Shown: positions 1 through 8,813 of the stretch, piece after piece
Layout of the letters: each line of letters begins with the position of its first letter
How positions within the stretch are numbered: position 1 is the first letter of the stretch
NCBI GenBank assembly: GCA_944350385.1
Contig: CALVOV010000002.1
Span: forward strand, 1-64,000
Origin: an uncultured Bacilli bacterium
Lineage (GTDB): Bacteria; Bacillota_I; Bacilli_A; RF39; UBA660
Reading direction: 5' to 3'
DNA: 64,000 bases
The notes under the pieces: generated by a model
What the model was told of the DNA's origin: nothing
Seen by the model: only the letters and a program-made list of their open reading frames with translations
Databases searched by the model: none
Position numbers and translations under genes: made by a program

Positions 1-28
1 TTGCCGGGATATGGCTCCTTTTATTGTA
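1..28 (+). ncRNA. ffs: possible 3' end of SRP RNA (4.5S/scRNA), truncated by window edge
   Basis: Bases 2-16 closely resemble the conserved 3' arm of bacterial SRP RNA (the TGCCGGGAT-x-T-x-GCT stretch after the helix 8 domain). Only the tail lies in the window, so the GGAAGG tetraloop/helix 8 core cannot be seen. The exact 3' end is unknown. Two palindromes follow directly and could terminate it. The identification rests on a short match and is tentative. Confidence 0.4.
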
Positions 29-30
29 TC

Positions 31-54
31 AAAAAGCCGCACCAGGTGGTGCGG
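31..54 (-). terminator. GC-rich hairpin terminator with T-tract on the minus strand
   Basis: The perfect stem CCGCACC/GGTGCGG (37-43 with 48-54) is followed on the minus strand by C and five Ts. It is the only GC-rich hairpin nearby. It lies downstream of the 319-residue membrane protein gene and probably ends that transcript. Confidence 0.7.
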
Positions 55-73
55 TTGAAATTTCAATTTAGGG

Positions 74-95
74 AAAATACTAAATTTAGTATTTT
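74..95. terminator. perfect 22-base palindrome, bidirectional terminator
   Basis: AAAATACTAAA is followed immediately by its exact reverse complement, ending in TTTT on both strands. It lies between a plus-strand RNA end and a minus-strand gene end, so it could terminate both. Confidence 0.55.
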
Positions 96-123
96 CTAAC
101 TCTTATAACATAATATCAATATT

Positions 124-1083
124 TTAGGAATTCAATCTACTTTGCAAATCTTTTAAAGATAATAAGAATTCACTTGTCTTCTCTAATTCTTCTTCTGTTT
201 GATAACTATTTTTATTGCTAATACTTCCAAATACTGAAGAAAATACATCATTATTGTGTGTAATATTTCCTTGATAAGCATGAGATATATTTTCTTGTTG
301 ATTAATTTTAACAGGCTCAACTGTTTTTTCTATATTAATTGCTTCTGCTTTACGTTTTTCTAAATCCTCTAAACTAATTGGTTCATTTCCCTCATCAGCA
401 TATTGAGTTAACTCATTAGCAGCATACATTTCTTCACTGCGTTCTGATAATTCATCTAAACTAATAATAGCATTTTCTTCCTGAGCATTTTCATAAGCAG
501 CTATATCAATTCCATCTCTTTGAGCCTTCTCAGCCTTTTCTAATTCTTCTGTTAAACGAATTAATTCTCTAGTTGCTTCTTCCTTATCTGGCTCAGCATC
601 TGTATACATAAGCTCATCTATTTTATCATGAGAATGAACAACTTGTGGTTGCATAGCTTCATTAACTGCAATATTAGCTTCTGCTTGTAATGTATCAATG
701 TTTTGATTATTAATAACATTATCTTGAATCATAACTGGAACATCCATATTTTGATTAACATCAGAAGAAGGAGCAACAAAAGAATCAGCAATAGGAGAAA
801 CAGAAATATTTTCAACAACTTTATTTTGCATTTGAGTCTGAATAATTTGTGGCTCTTCAACTACTTTTGTTTCATTAACAGGGACTAATTGATTTTCCTC
901 TTCTAACTTCAAATTAACATCTTCCACTAATTTATTTAGTTTACGAGTGTTTTGTCTTCTTTTTCTTTTATAATATGTTTTATCAATTATATATATTACT
1001 AAACATAAAAAGAGCGCTACCGCAATTATTATATAAACAACAATAATCTCCTTTGATGTTAAAAAATCTATTATATCATTCAT
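124..1083 (-). CDS. membrane-anchored acidic protein of unknown function
   Basis: This 319-residue protein has one strong N-terminal membrane segment (about residues 13-33). A basic stop-transfer stretch (YYKRKRRQ) follows, so the long hydrophilic remainder is probably cytoplasmic. Residues ~160-200 are predicted coiled coil (EEATRELIRLTEELEKAEKA). After that, a short motif of the form ISL-[DE]-[ED]-L occurs twice (ISLDEL and ISLEDL). The middle is low-complexity, rich in Gln, Asn and Val. The layout (one TM, coiled coil, disordered tail) is seen in division or scaffold adaptors such as EzrA- or GpsB-like proteins, but I see no homology and assign no function. The start follows an AGAGGTG site, and a promoter lies upstream. 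Confidence 0.75.
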   Translation of the reverse strand: MNDIIDFLTSKEIIVVYIIIAVALFLCLVIYIIDKTYYKRKRRQNTRKLNKLVEDVNLKLEEENQLVPVNETKVVEEPQIIQTQMQNKVVENISVSPIADSFVAPSSDVNQNMDVPVMIQDNVINNQNIDTLQAEANIAVNEAMQPQVVHSHDKIDELMYTDAEPDKEEATRELIRLTEELEKAEKAQRDGIDIAAYENAQEENAIISLDELSERSEEMYAANELTQYADEGNEPISLEDLEKRKAEAINIEKTVEPVKINQQENISHAYQGNITHNNDVFSSVFGSISNKNSYQTEEELEKTSEFLLSLKDLQSRLNS

Positions 1084-1134
1084 TAAATGTACACCTCTTT
1101 ATTGAATCGAAATATGTAGAATATTATCATATAT

Positions 1135-1163
1135 ATTATAATAATAGCACATATTTCTCTTAA
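1135..1163 (-). promoter_or_regulatory. sigma-A-like promoter of the 319-residue membrane protein gene
   Basis: On the minus strand, TTAAGA (1163-1158) and a perfect TATAAT (1140-1135) are separated by 17 bases, about 50 bases before the start codon. Confidence 0.5.
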
Positions 1164-1199
1164 ATACATATTTTTTTTATAAATTTCATAGAATTTAAT

Positions 1200-2489
1200 A
1201 TGAAAAATAGATTTTTAAAAACAACAATTATTCTAATGATCGGTGGATGTATTACAAAAATACTTGGTATGATTATAAAAATAATTATGACTAGATTAGT
1301 AACAACTGAAGCTTTAGGTTTATTTATGATGCTATGCCCTACTCTTATATTAATTATTAATCTCTCTCAAGCAGGTCTACCATCAGCTCTAGCAAAACTA
1401 ATAGCTGATGAAGATAAAAGTACTAAAAAATTATTATTTTCCCTTCTTCCTATCTTAATAATTATTAATATTATTCTAATGGTTATTATTTTTATTTTAG
1501 CTCCATATGTCACTAACAATCTATTAAAAAGTAAAGATCTTTACTTAGGAATGATTTCAATAGCATTATTAATTCCATTTACAAGTATTTCTTCTATAAT
1601 TAGAAGTTATTTTTTTGGAAAAAGTAATGCTTTTCCACTAACTATTTCTAATATCATTGAACTAGTTACTAAATTATTAATATATACTTTTTATTTACCT
1701 ATCATAAAAGATAAACCAATATCTTACATAATTTGCTTTTTAATACTTACTAGCATTATTTCAGAAATAGCATCAATAGTTACCATGTTAATTTTTCTTC
1801 CCAAAAATATTACTATCCAAAAAAAAGATTTTATACCAAAAATGTCCTATGTTAGAAGTAGTTTAACTATTTCCATTCCTAATACTACATCTAGACTAAT
1901 AGGTAGTATTGGATATTTTTTTGAACCTATTATTTTGACAAATACTCTAAAGTACATCGGATATTCTACAAAATACATAACTTATAATTATGGCATTATC
2001 AATGGTTACGTTATTCCTCTTATCATGATGCCTTCATTTCTTACTACAGCTATATCCCAAGCTCTTCTTCCAGCACTGTCAAAAGAATATGCTAAAAATA
2101 ACTTAAAGGCTATCAAAAGAAAATTAAAATTTGCCATATTTCTCTCTATGCTAATAGGTCTATTTTCAACATTCCTATTTACATCCGTACCAGAACTTTT
2201 ATTAAGATTTATTTATAAAACAAACAAGGGAGTTAATTTTTTAAGAGTATTAGCTCCAATCTTTTTTATCGAGTATTTAGAATCTCCCCTTTCAGTAACT
2301 TTAGAGGCTATGGGAAAAAGTACTATAGATATGTTAGGTATTCTAATTGGTACCATCGTAAAAACAATAGCACTATTATTTTTTTCTTTATTTCAAATTG
2401 GCTTATGGTCTCTAGTAATAGCAACTTCTTTAAGTATCATAACTAGAACAACTTATTATTTTATTAAAATTAATAAATTTTTAAATTAA
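1200..2489 (+). CDS. polysaccharide/lipid flippase of the MOP superfamily (SpoVB/MurJ-like)
   Basis: This 429-residue integral membrane protein has about 12 or more hydrophobic segments. Its N-terminus has the GGCITKILGMIIKIIMTRLV pattern typical of SpoVB/YtgP/MurJ-type exporters, and a conserved central stretch contains SIPNTTSRLIGSIGYFFEP. Family members flip lipid-linked cell-wall or polysaccharide precursors across the membrane; SpoVB is needed for spore cortex in Bacillus. The length is slightly below the usual ~510-540, so some C-terminal helices may be missing. The start codon has only a weak ribosome site. Whether it serves vegetative wall synthesis or spores cannot be told from sequence alone. 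Confidence 0.85.
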   Translation: MKNRFLKTTIILMIGGCITKILGMIIKIIMTRLVTTEALGLFMMLCPTLILIINLSQAGLPSALAKLIADEDKSTKKLLFSLLPILIIINIILMVIIFILAPYVTNNLLKSKDLYLGMISIALLIPFTSISSIIRSYFFGKSNAFPLTISNIIELVTKLLIYTFYLPIIKDKPISYIICFLILTSIISEIASIVTMLIFLPKNITIQKKDFIPKMSYVRSSLTISIPNTTSRLIGSIGYFFEPIILTNTLKYIGYSTKYITYNYGIINGYVIPLIMMPSFLTTAISQALLPALSKEYAKNNLKAIKRKLKFAIFLSMLIGLFSTFLFTSVPELLLRFIYKTNKGVNFLRVLAPIFFIEYLESPLSVTLEAMGKSTIDMLGILIGTIVKTIALLFFSLFQIGLWSLVIATSLSIITRTTYYFIKINKFLN

Positions 2490-2490
2490 T

Positions 2491-2520
2491 TTCACGAAGA
2501 ATTCACAATTATTGTATAAT
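2491..2520 (+). promoter_or_regulatory. promoter of the two-component operon
   Basis: TTCACG (2491-2496), an 18-base spacer and a perfect TATAAT (2515-2520) stand 22 bases before the response-regulator start codon. Confidence 0.55.
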
Positions 2521-2541
2521 ATTTTTTTGAGGAGGAGTCTT

Positions 2542-3210
2542 ATGAAAATATTAATAGTAGATGATGAAGAAAAAATAAGAAATGTCATTAGAGAATACTG
2601 TGAAGCTTCTAATTATGCTTGTAGTGAAGCTGATAATGGTAAAGATGCCTTGAAGCTACTTCAAGAAGAAAAATTTGATTTACTTATCCTAGATATTATG
2701 ATGCCTAAAATGGATGGGTATACAGTATTAAGAGAATTACCTAAAGAATATCACGTACCAACAATTATCTTATCCGCAAGAGGTGAAGAATATGATATTC
2801 TCCAAGGATTTGATTTAGGTATAGATGACTATGTCACCAAACCTTTTTCTCCAAAAGAATTAATTGCTAGAATAAAAGCAATCTTTAATAGAACTAACCC
2901 AACTATAGATGAATATAAATTAAAGACTTTAGAAGTAAACTTTCAATCACGAATTATCAAAATAGATAATAAAAAAGTTGAAGTTACTCCTAAAGAATTT
3001 GACGTATTAACATATTTAATAAAAAATAAAAATATTGCTATTTCAAGAGAACAATTACTATCAAATGTTTGGGGATATGATTACTATGGAGATGATCGTA
3101 CAATTGATACCCATATGAAAATGTTAAGAAATAATCTAGGAAAATATCGAAATAACATCAAAACAGTTAGAGGTATAGGTTACAAATTTGTTGAGGATGA
3201 GGAAGAATAG
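2542..3210 (+). CDS. OmpR/PhoB-family response regulator
   Basis: This 222-residue DNA-binding response regulator has an N-terminal receiver domain. Its acidic pocket is VDDEE, the phospho-acceptor is Asp51 in LILDIMMPKMDGY, the switch Ser/Thr is in ILSARG, and the conserved Lys is in VTKPF. The C-terminal winged helix (about 125-220) has the DRTIDTHMKMLRNNLG recognition region of OmpR proteins. The start is ATG 2542 after a perfect GGAGGAG; an in-frame codon 30 bases earlier lies inside the promoter and is rejected. It overlaps the kinase gene downstream, so the two form a classical pair. The regulon is unknown. Confidence 0.93.
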   Translation: MKILIVDDEEKIRNVIREYCEASNYACSEADNGKDALKLLQEEKFDLLILDIMMPKMDGYTVLRELPKEYHVPTIILSARGEEYDILQGFDLGIDDYVTKPFSPKELIARIKAIFNRTNPTIDEYKLKTLEVNFQSRIIKIDNKKVEVTPKEFDVLTYLIKNKNIAISREQLLSNVWGYDYYGDDRTIDTHMKMLRNNLGKYRNNIKTVRGIGYKFVEDEEE

Positions 3211-4588
3211 TCTAATTTCTGTTATTTGGAAATATTTCTTAATATTTTCTGTCTTAATATTAGCTTTTCTTTGGACATTTCAAGTAATATTCTTCGATAC
3301 CTACTATGAATATAATAAAATACAAGATGCAAGAAGTGTTGCTCTAACTATCAAGAATAATAAAAATTCAAATAATTTAAAAAATATCATTAATGAAAAA
3401 TCACTAGAAAAAGAAGTTTGTGTAGAAATATCTGATGACGGAGGAATACCATTATTTTCCTCAACTTATAGAGGCAAAGGTTGCCTAATTGGAAACATTA
3501 ATAGTTTTCTTTACAAAAGTGATTTTATAAATTCTAATAAACAACATAAAACATATGAAGTTAATAATCCAAATTATAATAATGATACATTAGTATATGC
3601 CCTAAAAATAAATAATAATGCTTACGCTTTTGTTAATACTTCAATAGAGCCTGTTGACTCTACAGCAGACATTTTAATACAACAATTAATCGTAATTACC
3701 ATAATAGTCTTGTTGTTGTCATTCGTTCTTTCATATTATATATCTAAGCATATCTCAAAACCTATTATCGACATAAATAATCAAGCTAAATTATTAAATA
3801 AAAAATCAAATATTAATTTTAACACAGATACAAAGATTGAAGAATTAATAGAATTATCTAATACATTAAATTATGCTGAAGAAGAATTAAGTAAAACAGA
3901 TGAATTAAGAAGAGATTTGATGGCTAATGTTTCTCATGATTTAAAAACACCACTAACAATGATTAAAGCCTATGCAGAAATGTCAACTGATATACATCTA
4001 AATAATCATGAAAAACAAAAAGAAGATATGAATATCATCATAGAAGAAACAGAAAGATTGACTCTTCTTGTTAATGACATTTTAACTCTATCTAAAATGC
4101 AAACTAATATCGAGAAATTAAATATTGAAGAATTTAACTTAATTAAAACGATTGAAGAAATATTAGAAAGATACAAATATCTTCAAGAAACAGAAAATTA
4201 TAAATTTATTTTTAATAAAAATAAGGAAAAAGTTTTAATTAAAGCTGATAAGAAAAAACTAGAGCAAGTAGTTTATAATTTGATTAATAATGCCATCAAC
4301 TATACTGGTGAAGATAATAAAGTAACAATAAATGTAATTGATAAAAAAAATATAGTAAGTGTTGAAATTACTGATACTGGTAATGGTATAAAAGATGAAG
4401 ATCTTCCTTATATTTGGGATAAATATTATAAAAACAAGAAGAAACATAAGCGCAATAGAATTGGTACCGGATTAGGATTATCAATAGTAAAACAAATTTT
4501 AGAAGCCCACAAATATTCATATGGAGTAAAAACTAAACTAAATAATGGTACAACCTTCTACTTTGAAATAAAAAAAGATTCAAAATAA
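3188..4588 (+). CDS. membrane sensor histidine kinase
   Basis: The 466-residue kinase is the partner of the preceding regulator. One membrane segment lies near residues 12-36, followed by an extracytoplasmic sensor region to ~160, a second segment near 163-187, and a HAMP linker. The HisKA domain carries phospho-acceptor His250 in VSHDLKTPL. The ATPase domain has the N box (NLINNAINYTG), G1 (DTGNGI), F box (IWDKYYK) and G2 (GTGLGLSI). The start is uncertain: TTG 3188, TTG 3191 or ATG 3197, all overlapping the regulator gene. The sensor region has two cysteines (near residues 78 and 99) that could pair; the signal is unknown. Confidence 0.92.
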   Translation: MLRMRKNSLISVIWKYFLIFSVLILAFLWTFQVIFFDTYYEYNKIQDARSVALTIKNNKNSNNLKNIINEKSLEKEVCVEISDDGGIPLFSSTYRGKGCLIGNINSFLYKSDFINSNKQHKTYEVNNPNYNNDTLVYALKINNNAYAFVNTSIEPVDSTADILIQQLIVITIIVLLLSFVLSYYISKHISKPIIDINNQAKLLNKKSNINFNTDTKIEELIELSNTLNYAEEELSKTDELRRDLMANVSHDLKTPLTMIKAYAEMSTDIHLNNHEKQKEDMNIIIEETERLTLLVNDILTLSKMQTNIEKLNIEEFNLIKTIEEILERYKYLQETENYKFIFNKNKEKVLIKADKKKLEQVVYNLINNAINYTGEDNKVTINVIDKKNIVSVEITDTGNGIKDEDLPYIWDKYYKNKKKHKRNRIGTGLGLSIVKQILEAHKYSYGVKTKLNNGTTFYFEIKKDSK

Positions 4589-4601
4589 TTTGAATCTTTT
4601 T
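4572..4601. terminator. bidirectional terminator between kinase and helD genes
   Basis: The 13-bp perfect stem (AAAAAGATTCAAA and its complement, loop ATAA) ends in T-runs on both strands. It contains the kinase stop codon and touches the stop codon of the convergent helicase gene. Confidence 0.85.
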
Positions 4602-6630
4602 AATTGTATATAATTAATTCATGTTGACATCTTGTACAAGCTACATAAAGCAAATTTCTCTCATTATTCTTATAAGAATTCATACGATCATTATAAATGA
4701 TAACACTGTCAAACTCTAATCCTTTAGCTGCATAAGCTGGTATAATAATCAAATCTTTAGAAAAACTTTTACTATTAGCATCAACCAAAGAAATAGATAT
4801 ATCATTACCTAAGATATCATAAATCTTCTCAGCTTCTTTATAATCCTTAGTAATAATAGCTGTACTTTTATAACTTTCTTGTAAATACTTAATATCTTCT
4901 AATAAAGATTGTCTAAGATCAGTAATATTCTTTCGCATAATAACTGGTTTATTATTATCTTGTCTAATAGCATTAACATGATTAAGTCCTAAAATTTTAT
5001 TAGTATACGCAATTATTTCTGGAGAAGAACGATATGTTTTTAATAATTCTAAATAAATACTACTTCCTTTAAATAAATCTGTTAAGCTTTCCAAACTATC
5101 GTAAGAGTAATAAGGATTAATATTTTGATTAATGTCTCCTAAAATAGTAAAATCTGCCCTTTGAAAAATCTTACTAATAATAATATATTGTAATCTACTA
5201 TAGTCTTGTGCTTCATCAATAACTACTTGCTTAATACTATTTTCATATCTAAATCCTTCAAGTACACCTTTAATATAAGTAAATAGTAAAGCATCATCAT
5301 AATTAATATTTTCTCTATTTATAAAAGAATTAATTTCATCTTCAGACAATTTGATCTTAGTAAAATTACTCATCCAAAAGTTTTTATAAATGGTCTTATA
5401 ATCTTTAACAAAATTAGCATTTTCTCTCAATAATTTTCCAAAAGTCTTAGTCTTTTTACTACTACCCTTATAAAAATTAGCCGACAACTTTTTAGAAATT
5501 TCGTCAATTCTTTCAAATAGAGGAAAACGACTATATTTATAATGAATCATTTCATTAACTTCATCCTTAGAAACAAAATGTACCTCTCCTTCAAAAAAGT
5601 CATTAATAATTTTACAATTACTAATATAATTATCCAAATAAGTATTAAGATGATCGATAATTTCATCACTTTGTTTATATCTAACTAAATCCGGATTTAT
5701 TTCACTATAAGTATAATATCTAGAAACAAAATCAGTAAAAGATTCTACTTCTTTATATTCCTTTATCATTGAAGACATATAATCATTAAAAGTCGTCTGT
5801 AAAGTATTAGACTCTCCTAAAGAAGGTAAAACATCCGAAATATATTCTGTGAATATTGCGTTAGGAGAAAATATCAAAATATTGTTACTAGTCAAATTAT
5901 TTATTCTATATAATAAAAAAGCTATTCTATGCAATGCTACTGTAGTCTTACCAGATCCAGCAATTCCTTGAACAATCAAATTATTATCTTCAACATTTCT
6001 AATGACCTTATTTTGTTCTTGTTGAATTGTATTAACAACATTTTTCATCTTATCACTTGACTCTGAACTCAATACTTCCTGAAGTACCTCATCATCAATG
6101 TTTAAAGAATTGTCAAATACACCAACTAACTTTCTATCATCTATCTTATATTGCCTTTTTCTTTTTAATTCACCAGAATATATTCCACCAGGAGCTTTAT
6201 AAGAACAAGGACCAGTTTCATAATCGTAAAACAAACTACAAATTGGGCTACGCCAATCATACAATATATTATTAAGCTTTTTATCTTTTAAATAGGTAAG
6301 AGATATATAAATATTGTAAATTTTTCCTGCTTCATCTTTAAATATTATTGAAGCAAAATATGGTTTATTTTTAATTTGAACTAGTCGCTTTAAATAGTTT
6401 CTTTTCATAAAGATTTTTTCAGCTTCTTGACTTGTTGCGGCCATAACTTGTTGCATCTCACCAGAATCAAAACTACTAGCATCTTCCCACATCATTTTTT
6501 TGAATTCTTGTAAACCTTCTTCTTCATTGAAAACATCATCACCTAAAGATTCTAAATTAGAATCTAATAATTTCAAAACCTTTTTCAATATTTTTTGTTC
6601 TTTTTCAAATTCTTCATTACTAATCGCCAT
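4600..6630 (-). CDS. helD: HelD-like UvrD/Rep-family helicase (RNA polymerase recycling ATPase)
   Basis: The 676-residue superfamily 1 helicase has Walker A GIAGSGKTT and motif II VIDEAQDYS. The late motif is GLEFDSVIIYN, and near the C-terminus LLYVACTRCQHEL carries the UvrD-type motif VI arginine. An N-terminal coiled-coil arm precedes the first ATPase domain, as in HelD of Bacillus, which binds RNA polymerase and removes stalled complexes using ATP; a DNA-helicase role is also possible. The start is the ATG at 6630, preceded by GGAGGTATTT. An upstream in-frame extension has no ribosome site and a very different composition. The gene is monocistronic and converges on the kinase gene. Confidence 0.88.
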   Translation of the reverse strand: MAISNEEFEKEQKILKKVLKLLDSNLESLGDDVFNEEEGLQEFKKMMWEDASSFDSGEMQQVMAATSQEAEKIFMKRNYLKRLVQIKNKPYFASIIFKDEAGKIYNIYISLTYLKDKKLNNILYDWRSPICSLFYDYETGPCSYKAPGGIYSGELKRKRQYKIDDRKLVGVFDNSLNIDDEVLQEVLSSESSDKMKNVVNTIQQEQNKVIRNVEDNNLIVQGIAGSGKTTVALHRIAFLLYRINNLTSNNILIFSPNAIFTEYISDVLPSLGESNTLQTTFNDYMSSMIKEYKEVESFTDFVSRYYTYSEINPDLVRYKQSDEIIDHLNTYLDNYISNCKIINDFFEGEVHFVSKDEVNEMIHYKYSRFPLFERIDEISKKLSANFYKGSSKKTKTFGKLLRENANFVKDYKTIYKNFWMSNFTKIKLSEDEINSFINRENINYDDALLFTYIKGVLEGFRYENSIKQVVIDEAQDYSRLQYIIISKIFQRADFTILGDINQNINPYYSYDSLESLTDLFKGSSIYLELLKTYRSSPEIIAYTNKILGLNHVNAIRQDNNKPVIMRKNITDLRQSLLEDIKYLQESYKSTAIITKDYKEAEKIYDILGNDISISLVDANSKSFSKDLIIIPAYAAKGLEFDSVIIYNDRMNSYKNNERNLLYVACTRCQHELIIYN

Positions 6631-6775
6631 AAATACCTCCCATATTTTAAAAACTAAGAAACGACAAAAACTACATATTTCTATGTAGCATATACACAAA
6701 TATATAGTTTTTTGCCAAACGTCCATAAAAATATATCATAGTTTTACATCTAATTCAATAACAAAGAAAAATTTT

Positions 6776-8164
6776 TTAGACTTTTCCATTAAATTCTTCA
6801 ATTTTAGAAATGAATTCTTTTTGTAACTCACTCAAACGTTCTTCAGTTGAAGCTTCAAATCTTGCAGTTATATTTGGACCAGTATTACTTGCTCTTACTA
6901 AAGCCCAACCATCATCAAAAAGAACCTTTACCCCATCAATAGTTAAGAATTTATACCCTCTACTCTTTGCATATTCACCTATCTTATCAACAACTCCAAA
7001 TTTTACATTATCAGGAGATGCAAATTTCAACTCTTCAGTAGAATAATATTCATTAATTCCTTCTAATAAGTCTTCAACAGATTTTTCTGTTTTAGATAAA
7101 ATTTCTAAAATTCTAAGTCCTGCATATAATCCAGAATCAAAACCAGGCCATCTATCTCTAAAATATACATGTCCAGATAATTCCCCACCAAATGGTAAAT
7201 CATCATCTCTTACTTTAGCTTTAGTATAAGAATTACCTGTTCTGTAGCAAAGACCCTCTCCACCTAATTTTTCAATTTCATCACTTAAAGATTTTGAACA
7301 CTTAACATCATACAAAAATTTCTTTTTCGTAACTTTATTTATAATATCACGAATAATAATTATCATGTATTTATCAGTTGGAATAAAAGTGCCTTTACTA
7401 GTAACTAATCCCATACGATCACCATCACCATCAAAGGCTAGACCAATATCTGCCCCAACTTTAATAACCTTCGTTTTTAGTTGCTCTAAATTCTTCTCAA
7501 CACAAGGATCTGGATGATGATTAGGAAAGTTACCATCACTAATATCATTAATATAAACTAAATCTAGTGGAAACATATTATAAAGATCTTTTACAATAGT
7601 AGCAGTTGTACCATTTCCAGGATCTATAACTGCTTTTACTCTTCTTGGACCAAAATTAAGATTAGATTTAAATAATTCTAAATAGTCAGGCTTAATATCA
7701 TATTTTCTAATTTCACCTTTTCCAGAAGAAAACTCTCCTTTTAAAATATAAGCTAAAAAATCTTGAATTTCTTTTCCCTTACAATTTCCAGATTCATCGA
7801 AAGCAAATTTAAATCCATTATCGTCTTTAGGATTATGAGAAGCTGTTACCATAACGCCACTATATACTTGTAACTTAATACAGGCATAATAATACATTGG
7901 TGTAGTACATAAACCTAAATCTATAATATCTATTCCTGTTTCTGTAATACCAGTCATTAATGCCGTATATAAATCCATTCCACTTAATCTATTATCATGG
8001 CCTACAACACAAGTAGTTTTACCTATAGATTTAATATAACTACCAAAACCTAAGCCAATAGTATAAGCAGTATCACTATCAATCTCAGTAGGATAAATTC
8101 CCCTAATGTCATAACCTCTAAATATATTTTTGTTAATGTCTTGTTTGTATTTGTATTCGTTCAT
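6776..8164 (-). CDS. phosphoglucomutase/phosphomannomutase (alpha-D-phosphohexomutase)
   Basis: This 462-residue enzyme interconverts hexose 6- and 1-phosphates to feed sugar-nucleotide and wall polysaccharide synthesis. The catalytic phosphoserine is Ser109 in TASHNP, the Mg loop is DGDGDR (245-250), the sugar-binding loop is GGELSGH, and the C-terminal phosphate site lies in RASNTGPNITARFE. The domain order and length match the bacterial PMM/PGM (AlgC/ManB) group rather than GlmM, whose metal loop and serine context differ. The start is ATG 8164 after AAGGAG. Its first 32 bases overlap the end of the upstream unknown gene, suggesting translational coupling. Glucose versus mannose preference cannot be read here. 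Confidence 0.9.
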   Translation of the reverse strand: MNEYKYKQDINKNIFRGYDIRGIYPTEIDSDTAYTIGLGFGSYIKSIGKTTCVVGHDNRLSGMDLYTALMTGITETGIDIIDLGLCTTPMYYYACIKLQVYSGVMVTASHNPKDDNGFKFAFDESGNCKGKEIQDFLAYILKGEFSSGKGEIRKYDIKPDYLELFKSNLNFGPRRVKAVIDPGNGTTATIVKDLYNMFPLDLVYINDISDGNFPNHHPDPCVEKNLEQLKTKVIKVGADIGLAFDGDGDRMGLVTSKGTFIPTDKYMIIIIRDIINKVTKKKFLYDVKCSKSLSDEIEKLGGEGLCYRTGNSYTKAKVRDDDLPFGGELSGHVYFRDRWPGFDSGLYAGLRILEILSKTEKSVEDLLEGINEYYSTEELKFASPDNVKFGVVDKIGEYAKSRGYKFLTIDGVKVLFDDGWALVRASNTGPNITARFEASTEERLSELQKEFISKIEEFNGKV

Positions 8165-8759
8165 TAAATACCACTCCTTTTCTAATTTTTTCAAGACTAA
8201 AATCTAAATTGTATTGAAATAATTCAATTAATAACTCTCTATACCTTAAGTCTAATCTTCCTAATGCTAAATTTTGATCAAGATTAGCTATATATAAATT
8301 TCTAATATTCTTCATCACCACAATACCATCGCCTAAAGAAAAAACATTATCAGCATTATACTTTAAATAAATTTCTTTCACTTTTTGAGAAATAATGCTA
8401 TAAAATTTGCTGTTCATAAATGAATCTTTTCTATTTTTATAAGCTAATTCTAAAAATTCCTTTAAAAACATTGAATTAATATCTACAATATGATTGTTTA
8501 ATACTTTCCTACTTATATTTATAGTAGGAGCCTCATTTTTAGGAAGTGTCGTAGCAATTAAAATTAGTCTAGCAATTTCTTCTTTAATATCAACACTATT
8601 GCTACCAAACATCAAATATTTATTAACTTCTCCAAACGTCTTAAACTTTGTCATTTTATCTAGGCAAATAACTAATCCATCTGTCAAAATTGTATTATCA
8701 TCTAAGTCCATATCTAAATTAATAATTGTACTCTGAGGAGATAAAATATTTTTCTTCAT
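8133..8759 (-). CDS. conserved-looking protein of unknown function
   Basis: A 208-residue soluble protein with no signal peptide, membrane segment or motif I recognise. It opens with an acidic stretch (NLDMDLDDNTILTDG) and is otherwise mixed helix and strand. It overlaps the start of the phosphohexomutase gene by 32 bases, so the two are almost certainly cotranscribed and may be coupled. The start has a GGAAGG site about ten bases upstream. Its length, ribosome site and tight linkage support a real gene. Function is unknown; a role linked to sugar-phosphate metabolism would be only a guess from position. Confidence 0.7.
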   Translation of the reverse strand: MKKNILSPQSTIINLDMDLDDNTILTDGLVICLDKMTKFKTFGEVNKYLMFGSNSVDIKEEIARLILIATTLPKNEAPTINISRKVLNNHIVDINSMFLKEFLELAYKNRKDSFMNSKFYSIISQKVKEIYLKYNADNVFSLGDGIVVMKNIRNLYIANLDQNLALGRLDLRYRELLIELFQYNLDFSLEKIRKGVVFNERIQIQTRH

Positions 8760-8813
8760 CTACGCTCATCCTTCCTCTATAATCGTAACACAATTATAAA
8801 AAAAAAGACATAT

